Assembly: GCA_003457135.1 (NCBI GenBank)
Contig: DMSQ01000034.1
Coordinates: 44,779-108,778 of the forward strand
DNA: 64,000 bases
Direction of reading: 5' to 3'
Origin: Prolixibacteraceae bacterium
GTDB taxonomy: Bacteria; Bacteroidota; Bacteroidia; Bacteroidales; Prolixibacteraceae
This document shows, piece by piece, positions 42,206 through 50,966 of the stretch; position 1 is the first letter of the stretch; each line of letters opens with the position of its first letter. The notes beneath the pieces are model-generated. The model worked only from the letters and a program-made list of their open reading frames with translations. It made no database searches and had not been told where the DNA came from. The translations under genes were made by a program, and so were the position numbers.

Positions 42206-43624
42206 TTAATACCTGTAATGTTCAGGTTTATAGGGCCCTTCTGCCGGAACTCCAAGGTATTCGGCCTGTTCCGGGGTCAATACAGTAAGCTTTACCCCGA
42301 GTTGTTCCAAATGTAAGCGCGCAACTTCTTCGTCCAGGTATTTGGGCAACCGATATACATCAACAGCATAATCGTTTTTCCAAAGTTCTAACTGGGCCAG
42401 GGTTTGATTGGTAAAAGAGTTCGACATTACGAACGATGGATGCCCCGTGGCACAACCCAGATTTACCAATCGGCCTTCGGCAAGCAGGAAAATGGAATGA
42501 CCATCAGGAAAAGTGTATTTATCAACCTGTGGTTTGATGTTTGTTTTACGGATTCCAGGCCATCCTTCGAGGCGGGCCACCTGGATTTCGTTATCGAAAT
42601 GACCGATGTTACACACTATGGCCTGGTCTTTCATCGCGGACAGGTGTTCGACGGTGATAATATCCTTATTCCCGGTGGTGGTCACAAAAATGTTCCCTTC
42701 CGATATCACATCTTCCATGGTTTTTACTTCAAACCCTTCCATGGCGGCTTGCAAAGCGCAAATCGGATCAATTTCGGTCACGATTACCCTGGCACCGTAA
42801 CTGCGCATGGAATGTGAACAGCCTTTGCCCACATCACCGTAACCGGCAACGACAACCACTTTCCCTGCAATCATCACATCGGTAGCGCGTTTGATGCCAT
42901 CGGCCAGCGATTCGCGGCAACCGTAAAGATTATCGAACTTCGATTTGGTAACCGAATCGTTCACATTAAAAGCAGGGAAAAGAAGCTTTCCTTCATTCAT
43001 CATCTGGTACAAACGATGCACCCCGGTAGTGGTTTCTTCCGAAACTCCTTTGATATAGGGCACCTGACGTGTCCAGCGCTGCGGATCGAAAGCCAGTACT
43101 TCTTTTAAGGTATTATTCAGTTCACGTTCATCTTCTGCTTCAACCGGAACATCCAGAATGGATGGATCTTTCTCAGCTTCATAGCCACGGTGAATCATGA
43201 CCGTTGCATCGCCTCCGTCGTCAACCAGCAAGGTTGGGCCAAGTCCGGCTCCGAAATCAAGGGCACGTTCGGTACACCACCAGTATTGGGCGAGAGTTTC
43301 ACCCTTCCAAGCAAAAACAGGGATTCCGGCAGCAGCAATGGCTGCGGCAGCATGATCCTGAGTACTGAAAATATTGCAGCTTGCCCAGCGAACATCCGCG
43401 CCAAGTTCAGCCAAAGTTTCGATCAGTACCGCCGTTTGAATAGTCATGTGCAGTGAACCCATTATGCGGGCGCCTTTGAGAGGTTTGGCGGCAGCATACT
43501 TTCTCCTGACAGCCATCAATCCGGGCATTTCCTTTTCTGCAATTTCAATCTCTTTTCGCCCAAAGCTGGCCAGCGATATATCGGCAACTTTGTATGCCAA
43601 TTGTTCCAATGTTTTTGTAGTCAT
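42206..43624 (-). CDS. ahcY: Adenosylhomocysteinase
   Basis: The 472-residue NAD-dependent enzyme splits S-adenosylhomocysteine into homocysteine and adenosine in the methyl cycle. Recognisable parts are GARIMGSLHMTIQTAVLIETL, FNVNDSVTKSKFDNLYGCRESL, the NAD-binding GKVVVVAGYGDVGKGC and the C-terminal GPYKPEHYRY with the Lys and Tyr that reach the neighbouring subunit's NAD. No SAH riboswitch was seen upstream. Confidence 0.98.
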   Translation of the reverse strand: MTTKTLEQLAYKVADISLASFGRKEIEIAEKEMPGLMAVRRKYAAAKPLKGARIMGSLHMTIQTAVLIETLAELGADVRWASCNIFSTQDHAAAAIAAAGIPVFAWKGETLAQYWWCTERALDFGAGLGPTLLVDDGGDATVMIHRGYEAEKDPSILDVPVEAEDERELNNTLKEVLAFDPQRWTRQVPYIKGVSEETTTGVHRLYQMMNEGKLLFPAFNVNDSVTKSKFDNLYGCRESLADGIKRATDVMIAGKVVVVAGYGDVGKGCSHSMRSYGARVIVTEIDPICALQAAMEGFEVKTMEDVISEGNIFVTTTGNKDIITVEHLSAMKDQAIVCNIGHFDNEIQVARLEGWPGIRKTNIKPQVDKYTFPDGHSIFLLAEGRLVNLGCATGHPSFVMSNSFTNQTLAQLELWKNDYAVDVYRLPKYLDEEVARLHLEQLGVKLTVLTPEQAEYLGVPAEGPYKPEHYRY

Positions 43625-43729
43625 TTTTATAATTTATAATAGTGGGTGCAAAGATAATTAAAACAATACGTAAATACTTTAACTGATATTAACAAACCAC
43701 CGAACCTCTAGTTTGTCCGGGCTAAAAAA

Positions 43730-44680
43730 TCAATTTTTGAAATACGGAACAGACTGAAAATAAAATAAGGTATCCACTTTATCTTTCTCCAGTTGATATT
43801 TTAAATCTTCGAGAGAATTAAATTTTTGCTCTTCCCGTAGTTTCTTGAAAAACATCAACTCAATCGGAAGATCATAAATGTCGGCTTCAAAATCAAAAAT
43901 ATGGACTTCGATGCTCCGGTGATCGGCATTATTGTTGACTGTTGGCCGGTTCCCAATATTCAGCATTCCCTGATACCATTGCCCCTGAACATTCACTTGC
44001 ACGGCATAAACGCCAAAACCCGGAATGATCTTATCCGGATCGGAAGCTGCCACGTTTGCCGTCGGAAACTGAATCTTCCTTCCGAGTTTTTGCCCTTCAA
44101 CAACCTTTCCGTGAAGCGTAAACGGATATCCCAAAAAGGCATTTGCTGTTTCAACATCACCTCGCTGAATGGCTTCACGTATTTTAGTGGAACTGACACT
44201 GGATTCGTTCATCAGTAAAACATCCAGCTTTTCAATCTGAAAATCCAGACGGGCCGCGCAATTCTTCAGGAATTCAAAGTTTCCCTGACGGTTTTTCCCG
44301 AATTTATGATCGTAACCAACAACCAGATATTTGGTATGAATCTGCCCGACGAGAATATCCTCAACAAATTGCTGGTAACTCAATTGCGAAAATTCAGCAG
44401 TAAACGGATAAATAATCAGGTGATCAATGCCAGATTGTTCGAAAAGTTCAATCTTTTCGTCAAGAGTAGTTAAAATACGCAGGCTGGATTCGTCCGGAGC
44501 AACCACTTTGCGGGGATGGGGATCGAAAGTGAAAATGACAGATTCGCCATTCATCTTCCTGGCCAAATCACATAATCGGTCTATGATTTTTCGGTGGCCC
44601 AAATGAACGCCATCAAAAGTGCCGATAGTCAGAACCGGATTTTTTGCCTGAAAACTATTCAGGTCTCTGTGTATCCTCAC
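43730..44680 (-). CDS. ribF: Bifunctional riboflavin kinase/FAD synthetase
   Basis: The 316-residue enzyme makes FMN and FAD. The N-terminal nucleotidyltransferase has TIGTFDGVHLGHRKII (HxGH type) and SSTKIREAI. The C-terminal flavokinase has GRKIQFPTANV and GMLNIGNRPTV. It is divergent from the DUF4369 thioredoxin-like gene. Confidence 0.97.
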   Translation of the reverse strand: MRIHRDLNSFQAKNPVLTIGTFDGVHLGHRKIIDRLCDLARKMNGESVIFTFDPHPRKVVAPDESSLRILTTLDEKIELFEQSGIDHLIIYPFTAEFSQLSYQQFVEDILVGQIHTKYLVVGYDHKFGKNRQGNFEFLKNCAARLDFQIEKLDVLLMNESSVSSTKIREAIQRGDVETANAFLGYPFTLHGKVVEGQKLGRKIQFPTANVAASDPDKIIPGFGVYAVQVNVQGQWYQGMLNIGNRPTVNNNADHRSIEVHIFDFEADIYDLPIELMFFKKLREEQKFNSLEDLKYQLEKDKVDTLFYFQSVPYFKN

Positions 44681-44835
44681 TTGTCAAGGGTTTTAATTTT
44701 CGCTGTAAAATTAATCTTTTTCGTTGTGCAGGTGCAGCAAAACATGCGGTATGTTTCAAAATCTGACCAGCAACGGTAGTAATGAAGGCGAAATTATTAT
44801 TTTTATGCCCTTTATTGGTCAATATATTTAGTAAG

Positions 44836-45981
44836 GTGAAAAAAATAACTTCAATAGCGATCGTGCTGGCGACTTTTATCGTTGGTTGCAACAAACCTAA
44901 CGGATTTGTAATCAGCGGAAAAATAACCAATGCCGAAGAAAAATATCTTTATCTGGACGAGTTAAAGGTCTCTTCAAGTATCCTGGTTGATTCGGTGAAA
45001 TTAAAAAAAGATGGTACGTTCAAATTCATTGGCAAGATCGGTTATCCAAATTTTTACCTTTTACGCATTAATGAAAAGAATTTCATAACACTTCTGGTTG
45101 ATACCACCGAAAAAATTACCGTTTACGGCGATGCCTCCAATTTTGCACACGATTACATCGTTGAAGGTTCGCCCGGTTCATTGCTCGTTCAGGAGCTGAA
45201 CAACAGACTTACAGTAACCAAACATAGAATTGACTCGATCCGCAACCGGATTGATGCTTTCCGTTCTCTGGCCGATCCCGTTCAAAAAAACAAATGGAAT
45301 TCGGAATTAGCTGAGATCAAGCAAAATCAGATCAGGTATTCAACCGAATTTGTACAGAAACATCCATTTTCTATGTCTTCGGTATTGGCCTTGTATCAAA
45401 AATTTGATGACTCCAACTACGTCATCCAGGATCTCCAGTCGCTCAAAGTTGCAGCATCTGCCCTGAATTCAATTTTTCCGAAATCGGAGCATGTAAAAGC
45501 CCTGTATGCTAATACTCAACGACTGATGGTTCAGGAAAAAAACGAGAAACTACAGGCGTTCATTGCCGAAAACGGCGAAAATTCGCCCGACATTACACTG
45601 CCCAATCACAACGGGCGCGATATTTCGCTGTCATCGCTAACAGGGAAAATCGTTTTAATTCAATTCTGGTCGGCCTTAAACCGTGATTCCAGGTTTCAAA
45701 ATCAGGCGCTGGTTGAACTCTACCATAAATACAAATCGAAAGGACTTGAAATTTATCAGGTCAGTGTGGATACCGACCGGAATGCCTGGTTAAGCGCCAT
45801 TGAAGAGGATGGCCTGAACTGGATTAATGTTGGCGATATGAAAGGAAGCGTTTCGTCCCGGAATAATTACAACGTCCAAAACATACCTTTCAATTACATC
45901 CTCGATCGTGAAAGGCGTATTGTTGCCCGGGATTTAAAAGGACCTGCACTCGACCAGGCTATTGGGAAACTTACCAGATGA
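44836..45981 (+). CDS. Lipid-anchored DUF4369/thioredoxin-like protein without CxxC
   Basis: The frame is open from ATG 44782. I prefer GTG 44836, which gives a clean lipoprotein signal (KKITSIAIVLATFIVGC); the upstream ATG would add 18 residues and cannot be excluded. A DUF4369-type beta domain (FVISGKITNAEEKYLYLDEL) is followed by a helical linker and a thioredoxin fold (PDITLPNHNGRDISLSSLTGKIVLIQFWSALNRDSRFQNQ). The CxxC site after FW is absent, so it is not a disulphide reductase. Its stop overlaps the LpxH-like start. Confidence 0.78.
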   Translation: MKKITSIAIVLATFIVGCNKPNGFVISGKITNAEEKYLYLDELKVSSSILVDSVKLKKDGTFKFIGKIGYPNFYLLRINEKNFITLLVDTTEKITVYGDASNFAHDYIVEGSPGSLLVQELNNRLTVTKHRIDSIRNRIDAFRSLADPVQKNKWNSELAEIKQNQIRYSTEFVQKHPFSMSSVLALYQKFDDSNYVIQDLQSLKVAASALNSIFPKSEHVKALYANTQRLMVQEKNEKLQAFIAENGENSPDITLPNHNGRDISLSSLTGKIVLIQFWSALNRDSRFQNQALVELYHKYKSKGLEIYQVSVDTDRNAWLSAIEEDGLNWINVGDMKGSVSSRNNYNVQNIPFNYILDRERRIVARDLKGPALDQAIGKLTR

Positions 45982-46754
45982 TGAAAAATAAAGACAAAAA
46001 AGCATATTTTGTATCCGACATTCATCTTGGTGCCCCGGCTTTAAAGAACAATAAAGAACGGGAACTTGCATTCGTCGGTTGGCTCAACGAAATTAAGGAA
46101 GATGCCTCACATCTTTTTCTGATGGGCGACATCTTTGATTTCTGGTTCGAATACAAAACTGTTGTTCCCCGCGGATTTACACGAACTTTAGGGAAAATTG
46201 CCGAAATTGCTGATTCAGGAGTTGAAGTCCATTTTTTTACCGGAAACCATGATGTCTGGATTTTTGACTACCTGCCCAACGAACTGGGATTGACCTTGCA
46301 CCGCAACGAATTCAAAACCGAAATTTCAGGAAAGAAATTCTATCTGGCTCATGGCGATGGCCTCGATGCAACCGACAAAGGATATTTATTGCTGAAAAAA
46401 ATGTTTACCAGCAAAACTCTTCAATGGCTGTTTGCACGGATTCATCCCAATCTTTCAATTTCTCTTGGACGCCATTGGTCCAAACATTCACGCATATCAA
46501 AAGGAGTGATTGGCGAAGAATATAAAGGCGCAACAAACGAAGGAATGTTTATTTTTGCAGAGTCAATTCTCCATCACGAAAAATTTGATTATTTTATTTT
46601 CGGGCACCGGCACGTCATGATTGACAGCCCAATCGGGGAAAACAGCCGATACATCAACCTGGGCGACTGGATACATCATTTCTCGTATGGAGTTTTTGAT
46701 GGAAACGAGTTTAAACTGAAACAATACAATTACCAAGGCCAGCGTGGCCACTGA
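45978..46754 (+). CDS. lpxH: UDP-2,3-diacylglucosamine diphosphatase-like metallophosphoesterase
   Basis: The 258-residue calcineurin-like phosphoesterase has its two-metal motifs visible as SDIHLG, GDIFDFW, GNHD, AHGD and GHRH. It fits the LpxH group that hydrolyses UDP-diacylglucosamine in lipid A synthesis at the inner membrane. The start (ATGATG) overlaps the previous stop and the end overlaps the next frame, so the three genes are coupled. Confidence 0.85.
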   Translation: MMKNKDKKAYFVSDIHLGAPALKNNKERELAFVGWLNEIKEDASHLFLMGDIFDFWFEYKTVVPRGFTRTLGKIAEIADSGVEVHFFTGNHDVWIFDYLPNELGLTLHRNEFKTEISGKKFYLAHGDGLDATDKGYLLLKKMFTSKTLQWLFARIHPNLSISLGRHWSKHSRISKGVIGEEYKGATNEGMFIFAESILHHEKFDYFIFGHRHVMIDSPIGENSRYINLGDWIHHFSYGVFDGNEFKLKQYNYQGQRGH

Positions 46755-46764
46755 AAACCGGATT

Positions 46765-47847
46765 ATGAACAGACAGGTATATACAAAGATTGTGGGGACT
46801 GGAAGCTACCTCCCATCGTGCATAATCAGCAATGATTATTTCAGAAATTATTCTTTTTTTGATCCTGCAACCAAAAAGCCTTTTGAAAAAAGCAATGACG
46901 AAATTATTCAGAAATTTAAAGAAATTACCAATATTAGCGAGCGCCGATGGATCAGCGATGAATTGAACAATTCGGATATGGCTTTTCTAGCCGTTAAAGA
47001 TGCCTGTGAATCGGCTCACATTGATCCTGAAACGCTTGATTTTATTATTATTGCGCATAACTTCGGCGATGTTGATCCGGTATCTACCCGCGTTGATATT
47101 CTCCCCAGTCTGGCCAACAAGGTTAAAGCCAAACTAAACATTACTAATCCGGCTTGTTTTTGCCACGACCTCATTTCAGGCTGTCCGGGATGGACCCAGG
47201 GAATGATTACCGCCGATGCCTATATCCGTAGCGGAATGGCAAAAAGGGGAGTGGTGGTAGGTTCTGATGTTTTGTCCAGGATATCGGACCCGCACGACCG
47301 CGACTCGATGATTTATGCCGATGGCGCCGGTGCAACTATTGTTGAAGGAGTTGAAAGCAATGAGCCCATTGGAATACTTTCTCAATCGAGCAGGTCTGAC
47401 TCGGTGCATTACTGGAATTTACTGACGAATGGAAAATCCATTAATCCAAAACTCCGGGGGAACGACCAGTTTATTAAAATGCACGGCCACAAATTATATG
47501 TTTATGCCTTAAACTTTGTTCCGGGAGTGGTGAAAGAAAGTATCGAGAAAGCGGGACTGCAACTGAGCGATATCAAAAAAGTGCTCATTCATCAGGCCAA
47601 CGAAAAAATGGACGAGGCCATCCTGAAGAATGTTTTTAAGCTGTACCACGAAAAACATATCCCGAAAGGAATTATGCCCATGACTATCGAAAAACTCGGA
47701 AACTCATCAACGGCAACCGTTCCAACTTTACTCGATTTAATCTTGAAGGGTAAATTGGACGGGCAGGAAATCAATGAAGGCGACCATATTATTTTGTGTT
47801 CTGTGGGCGCGGGAATGAATATCAATTCGATTGTTTATAAAGCATAG
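46765..47847 (+). CDS. 3-oxoacyl-ACP synthase III-like condensing enzyme
   Basis: I place the start at ATG 46765 (MNRQVYTKIVGTGSYLP); a GTG at 46744 would overlap the LpxH-like gene. The roughly 360-residue thiolase-fold protein has catalytic Cys in LISGCPGW, His in LIHQANEKM and Asn in GNSSTATVP, as in FabH. It is longer and diverged near the N-terminus, like Bacteroidota KAS III paralogues. It may use a substrate other than acetyl-CoA, so I give no gene symbol. Confidence 0.88.
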   Translation: MNRQVYTKIVGTGSYLPSCIISNDYFRNYSFFDPATKKPFEKSNDEIIQKFKEITNISERRWISDELNNSDMAFLAVKDACESAHIDPETLDFIIIAHNFGDVDPVSTRVDILPSLANKVKAKLNITNPACFCHDLISGCPGWTQGMITADAYIRSGMAKRGVVVGSDVLSRISDPHDRDSMIYADGAGATIVEGVESNEPIGILSQSSRSDSVHYWNLLTNGKSINPKLRGNDQFIKMHGHKLYVYALNFVPGVVKESIEKAGLQLSDIKKVLIHQANEKMDEAILKNVFKLYHEKHIPKGIMPMTIEKLGNSSTATVPTLLDLILKGKLDGQEINEGDHIILCSVGAGMNINSIVYKA

Positions 47848-47855
47848 GTTGTAAA

Positions 47856-47890
47856 TACTCACGGGGTGACTGAGAGTCACCCCGTGAGTA
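47856..47890. terminator. Bidirectional hairpin between the KAS III and ung genes
   Basis: A perfect 15-bp stem (TACTCACGGGGTGAC at 47856-47870 and its complement at 47876-47890) encloses a 5-base loop. It lies between convergent genes, only 8 bp after the KAS III stop. There is no strong T tract, but stem strength suggests a shared terminator. Confidence 0.7.
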
Positions 47891-47984
47891 ATATAAACGG
47901 GACAATACACCTTCTCTTACTTTTTTTGGAGCCAGGAAACATTGTTTAGATAGAATATAAAGATTTTCTCAGGGGAAAAGTCTT

Positions 47985-48647
47985 TTACCACTTCACAGGT
48001 TCTTTTCCGTACTCAATCAAATACTTATTGGTTGTCGAAAACTGTTTGTTCCCGAAAAAACCACGGCTGGCCGATAAAGGAGATGGATGGACTGATTTCA
48101 GTACCAGATGTTTTTGCGAATCAATAAACTCGCCTTTGCTGATAGCATAATTTCCCCAAAGAATAAAAACTACATGTTCGAGCTGGTCTGCTACCAGATG
48201 GATGACCGCATCTGTAAATTGTTCCCATCCACGTTTCTGGTGCGATCCGGCCTGATGGGCACGGACAGTCAGGGTGGCATTCAGCAGTAAAACCCCTTGT
48301 TTGGCCCAGCGTTCCAGGTTTCCGCTGGTTGGAATTGGAGCCCCGGTATCGTTGTGTATTTCCTTAAAAATATTACGCAAACTCGGAGGAAACTCCACTC
48401 CGTCGTTCACCGAAAAGCAAAGTCCATGGGCCTGTCCCGGTCCGTGATAAGGATCCTGACCTAAAATCACCACTTTCACCCGATTGAACGGACACTGATC
48501 AAAGGCATTAAAAATCAATTTGGCGGGTGGGTAAATGGTTTGGCTGGCATATTCTGACCGCACAAATTCGGTTAACTGCTTAAAGTACGGTTTTTCAAAT
48601 TCTGCCTGAAGCTGCATTTTCCAGCTTTCTTCGATCCGGACATCCAT
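47985..48647 (-). CDS. ung: Uracil-DNA glycosylase
   Basis: I choose ATG 48647 (MDVRIEESW) because the longer frame (to 48689) adds 14 atypical residues. The roughly 220-residue family 1 enzyme removes uracil from DNA. Motifs seen: GQDPYHGPGQAHGLCFSV (catalytic Asp), the LLLNATLTVR strand, ILWGNYA and the leucine-loop HPSPLSASRGFFG. Confidence 0.97.
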   Translation of the reverse strand: MDVRIEESWKMQLQAEFEKPYFKQLTEFVRSEYASQTIYPPAKLIFNAFDQCPFNRVKVVILGQDPYHGPGQAHGLCFSVNDGVEFPPSLRNIFKEIHNDTGAPIPTSGNLERWAKQGVLLLNATLTVRAHQAGSHQKRGWEQFTDAVIHLVADQLEHVVFILWGNYAISKGEFIDSQKHLVLKSVHPSPLSASRGFFGNKQFSTTNKYLIEYGKEPVKW

Positions 48648-48689
48648 GATTAGTTTGGTTTTTTCGATTGAGAAAAACAAAGTAGCCAA

Positions 48690-48885
48690 AAATTCGGGAA
48701 ACTTTCAACAATTTGCCAATTTGTCGATTTGAAGATTTGTCAAATTGAAAATTAACCCAGTCATTCAACAATCCAACAATTAAGCCATCCAACCATTTAA
48801 CCATTTATCACAATTTCCTGAGTATTTTCAAGCTCCATCGAGCATTTGCACATTCCTTTTTGTATTTTTATTCAAAAATCTAAAC
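48690..48885. other. Low-complexity AT-rich spacer between ung and rmuC
   Basis: This divergent intergenic region is built of short imperfect repeats of the AATTTGCCAATTTGTC and CCATCCAACCATTTAACCA kind. It must hold promoters for both genes, but no clear TAnnTTTG box stands out. Confidence 0.4.
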
Positions 48886-50232
48886 ATGGATATTCTTTTT
48901 CTTTCAGCGGGCCTCGCCCTTGGTATTCTTCTTGGCTTTCTTTTCCTGAAAGGGAAACTTCAAAAGCAACGTTCTGATTTCGAACTGGAAAAACTTTCCG
49001 GAGAACAAATACTGATTCAGCAGAAATTTGAACTGGATAAAGAAAAGTCTTTGTTCGAAGACCGAAATCAGACCCTACTGAAAGAAAAAGAAGAGTTAAT
49101 TCAGCAAATTCAGGCGCTGCGTACCGAGAACTCGTTTCAAAACCAGCAACTGGCCAGGGCCGAAGGCGATTTCCTTAACCTTCAGGAAAAGTTGGATACC
49201 CAAAAGAAGGAAATGGAAAACATTCAGCAAAAATTCACCACGGAATTCGAAAGCATTGCCGCCAAAATCCTGAAACAGAATACTACAGAGTTTTCGGCTA
49301 CCAATCAGAAGAGCATTACCGAATTGCTTTCACCATTAAAGGAAAAAATTCAGGTTTTCGAGAAAAAAGTGGAAGATACTTACGAAAAAGGATTAAAAGA
49401 CCAAACCGACCTGAAAGCTGAACTCAAAAAACTGCACGACCTGAACCTGAAAATCAGCGATGAAGCGAACAATCTGACCAGGGCGCTGAAGGGCGATGTC
49501 AAAAAACAAGGAAACTGGGGCGAAATGATCCTGGAACGAATCCTGGAACGCTCTGGCTTGACCGAAGGTCGCGAGTACATGAAACAGGAAAGCGTCCTTT
49601 CCGAAAACGGGCAGCGGTTTCAGCCCGATGTGGTCATTCATCTGCCTGACCAGAAACATATTGTAATTGATTCGAAGGTTTCGCTGGTGGCCTATGAGCG
49701 ACTGGTTAATTCCGACAATGAAACAAACCGGCTTGGCTTTGTCAAAGAGCATTTGCAAAGCGTCAGAAATCACATTAAAATCCTGAGCGAAAAACATTAT
49801 CAGCATTCGCCAAATTTTAACAGTCCCGATTTTGTGTTGCTGTTCATCCCCATCGAATCGTCGTTCAGCATTGCCGTTCAGGAGGATCAGGATTTGTTTT
49901 CGTATGCGTGGGACAGTAAGGTGGTGATTGTTAGCCCGTCAACTTTACTGGCAACCTTGCGCACCATTGCTTCCATCTGGCAGCAGGAAAACCAAAACCG
50001 GAATGCCCTGGAAATTGCCCGGCAAAGTGGTGCACTGTACGACAAATTTGTGTCGTTTATCGACGATATGGAATCAATTGGAAAAAGCCTCGAAAGCACG
50101 CGAAAAACATACGATCAGGCAACAAACAAGTTGTATTCGGGTAGCGGGAACCTGGTCAGGCGGGCCGAAAATATCCGTAAACTGGGGGCTAAGACTACTA
50201 AGGAATTGCCACTTGAAAAACTAACTGAATAG
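48886..50232 (+). CDS. rmuC: DNA recombination protein RmuC
   Basis: The 448-residue protein has an N-terminal membrane helix (about 4-20), a long coiled coil (about 25-200) and the RmuC nuclease-like domain (GNWGEMILERILERSGLTEGREY, QRFQPDVVIHLPDQKHIVIDSKVSLVAYERL). RmuC limits DNA inversion and processes aberrant DNA structures. The KALR/KLGAKTTKELP end is typical of Bacteroidota members. Confidence 0.95.
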   Translation: MDILFLSAGLALGILLGFLFLKGKLQKQRSDFELEKLSGEQILIQQKFELDKEKSLFEDRNQTLLKEKEELIQQIQALRTENSFQNQQLARAEGDFLNLQEKLDTQKKEMENIQQKFTTEFESIAAKILKQNTTEFSATNQKSITELLSPLKEKIQVFEKKVEDTYEKGLKDQTDLKAELKKLHDLNLKISDEANNLTRALKGDVKKQGNWGEMILERILERSGLTEGREYMKQESVLSENGQRFQPDVVIHLPDQKHIVIDSKVSLVAYERLVNSDNETNRLGFVKEHLQSVRNHIKILSEKHYQHSPNFNSPDFVLLFIPIESSFSIAVQEDQDLFSYAWDSKVVIVSPSTLLATLRTIASIWQQENQNRNALEIARQSGALYDKFVSFIDDMESIGKSLESTRKTYDQATNKLYSGSGNLVRRAENIRKLGAKTTKELPLEKLTE

Positions 50233-50268
50233 TGTTTTTTAATAGTTGAAAAAGCTTTTCCATCTGTG

Positions 50269-50284
50269 TGTAACATTAGTTACA
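50269..50284. promoter_or_regulatory. Crp/Fnr-type palindromic operator candidate for nrfHA
   Basis: TGTAAC-ATTA-GTTACA is a perfect 6-4-6 palindrome, 82 bp upstream of nrfH. The shape fits a Crp/Fnr-family binding site; Bacteroidota HcpR-like regulators of nitrite/NO stress genes use sites of this general type. The assignment to a particular regulator is inference. Confidence 0.6.
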
Positions 50285-50366
50285 TATGGGTTCGTAAGAT
50301 ACCTGTACTTTTAGGTCGCAGAATAAAATTCAACTTTTTGAATGCCTGCGGCAAATCTCAAGCATT

Positions 50367-50945
50367 ATGAAACTAATATTGCACCTTCTTCCGCCCAAAC
50401 CATGGAGGTTCCCGGTATTGCTGATTGCCGGAATCTTCATCGGACTGTTTTTCTTCCTTTTTTATGTGAGCAAAGCTTATTCTTATTTGTCAGATAATCC
50501 TGAAACCTGTGTCAATTGCCACATCATGTCGCCACAGTATGCCACCTGGAACCACAGTTCGCACCGGCGGTACACCAACTGTAACGACTGCCATGTACCG
50601 CACAATAATGTTTTCAACAAATACTTTTTTAAAGCTAAAGACGGGATGCGCCATGCTTCCATGTTTGCACTCCGCCTGGAGCCTCAGGTTATTTTTATTC
50701 ATCAGGCCGGAAAAGATGTGGTTCATCAAAATTGCATCCGTTGCCATTCTAAATTATTGCTCGATCCGAAGTTAGTTTCTTCAGTAAAAAATCAGTCTGT
50801 CCATGCTACCGATCGTGTTTGTTGGGAATGTCACCGTGAAGTTCCGCACGGACAGGTAAATAGTTTGAGCAGCACACCGAATGCGAGGGTTCCGTTGCCC
50901 GAAAGCCCTGTGCCGGATTGGTTGAAAAAAGCGATTGCAAATTAA
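50367..50945 (+). CDS. nrfH: Cytochrome c nitrite reductase membrane subunit
   Basis: The 192-residue NapC/NirT-family quinol dehydrogenase has one N-terminal membrane helix (about 16-38) and four haem sites (CVNCH, CNDCH, CIRCH, CWECH). It passes electrons from menaquinol to NrfA on the periplasmic side. It lies 21 bp before nrfA in one transcript. Confidence 0.96.
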   Translation: MKLILHLLPPKPWRFPVLLIAGIFIGLFFFLFYVSKAYSYLSDNPETCVNCHIMSPQYATWNHSSHRRYTNCNDCHVPHNNVFNKYFFKAKDGMRHASMFALRLEPQVIFIHQAGKDVVHQNCIRCHSKLLLDPKLVSSVKNQSVHATDRVCWECHREVPHGQVNSLSSTPNARVPLPESPVPDWLKKAIAN

Positions 50946-50966
50946 CAACAAACATAATACACTCTT

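Noticed and set aside
43625..43729. SAH riboswitch upstream of ahcY
   Set aside because: The leader is short and AT-rich, with none of the expected conserved stems.
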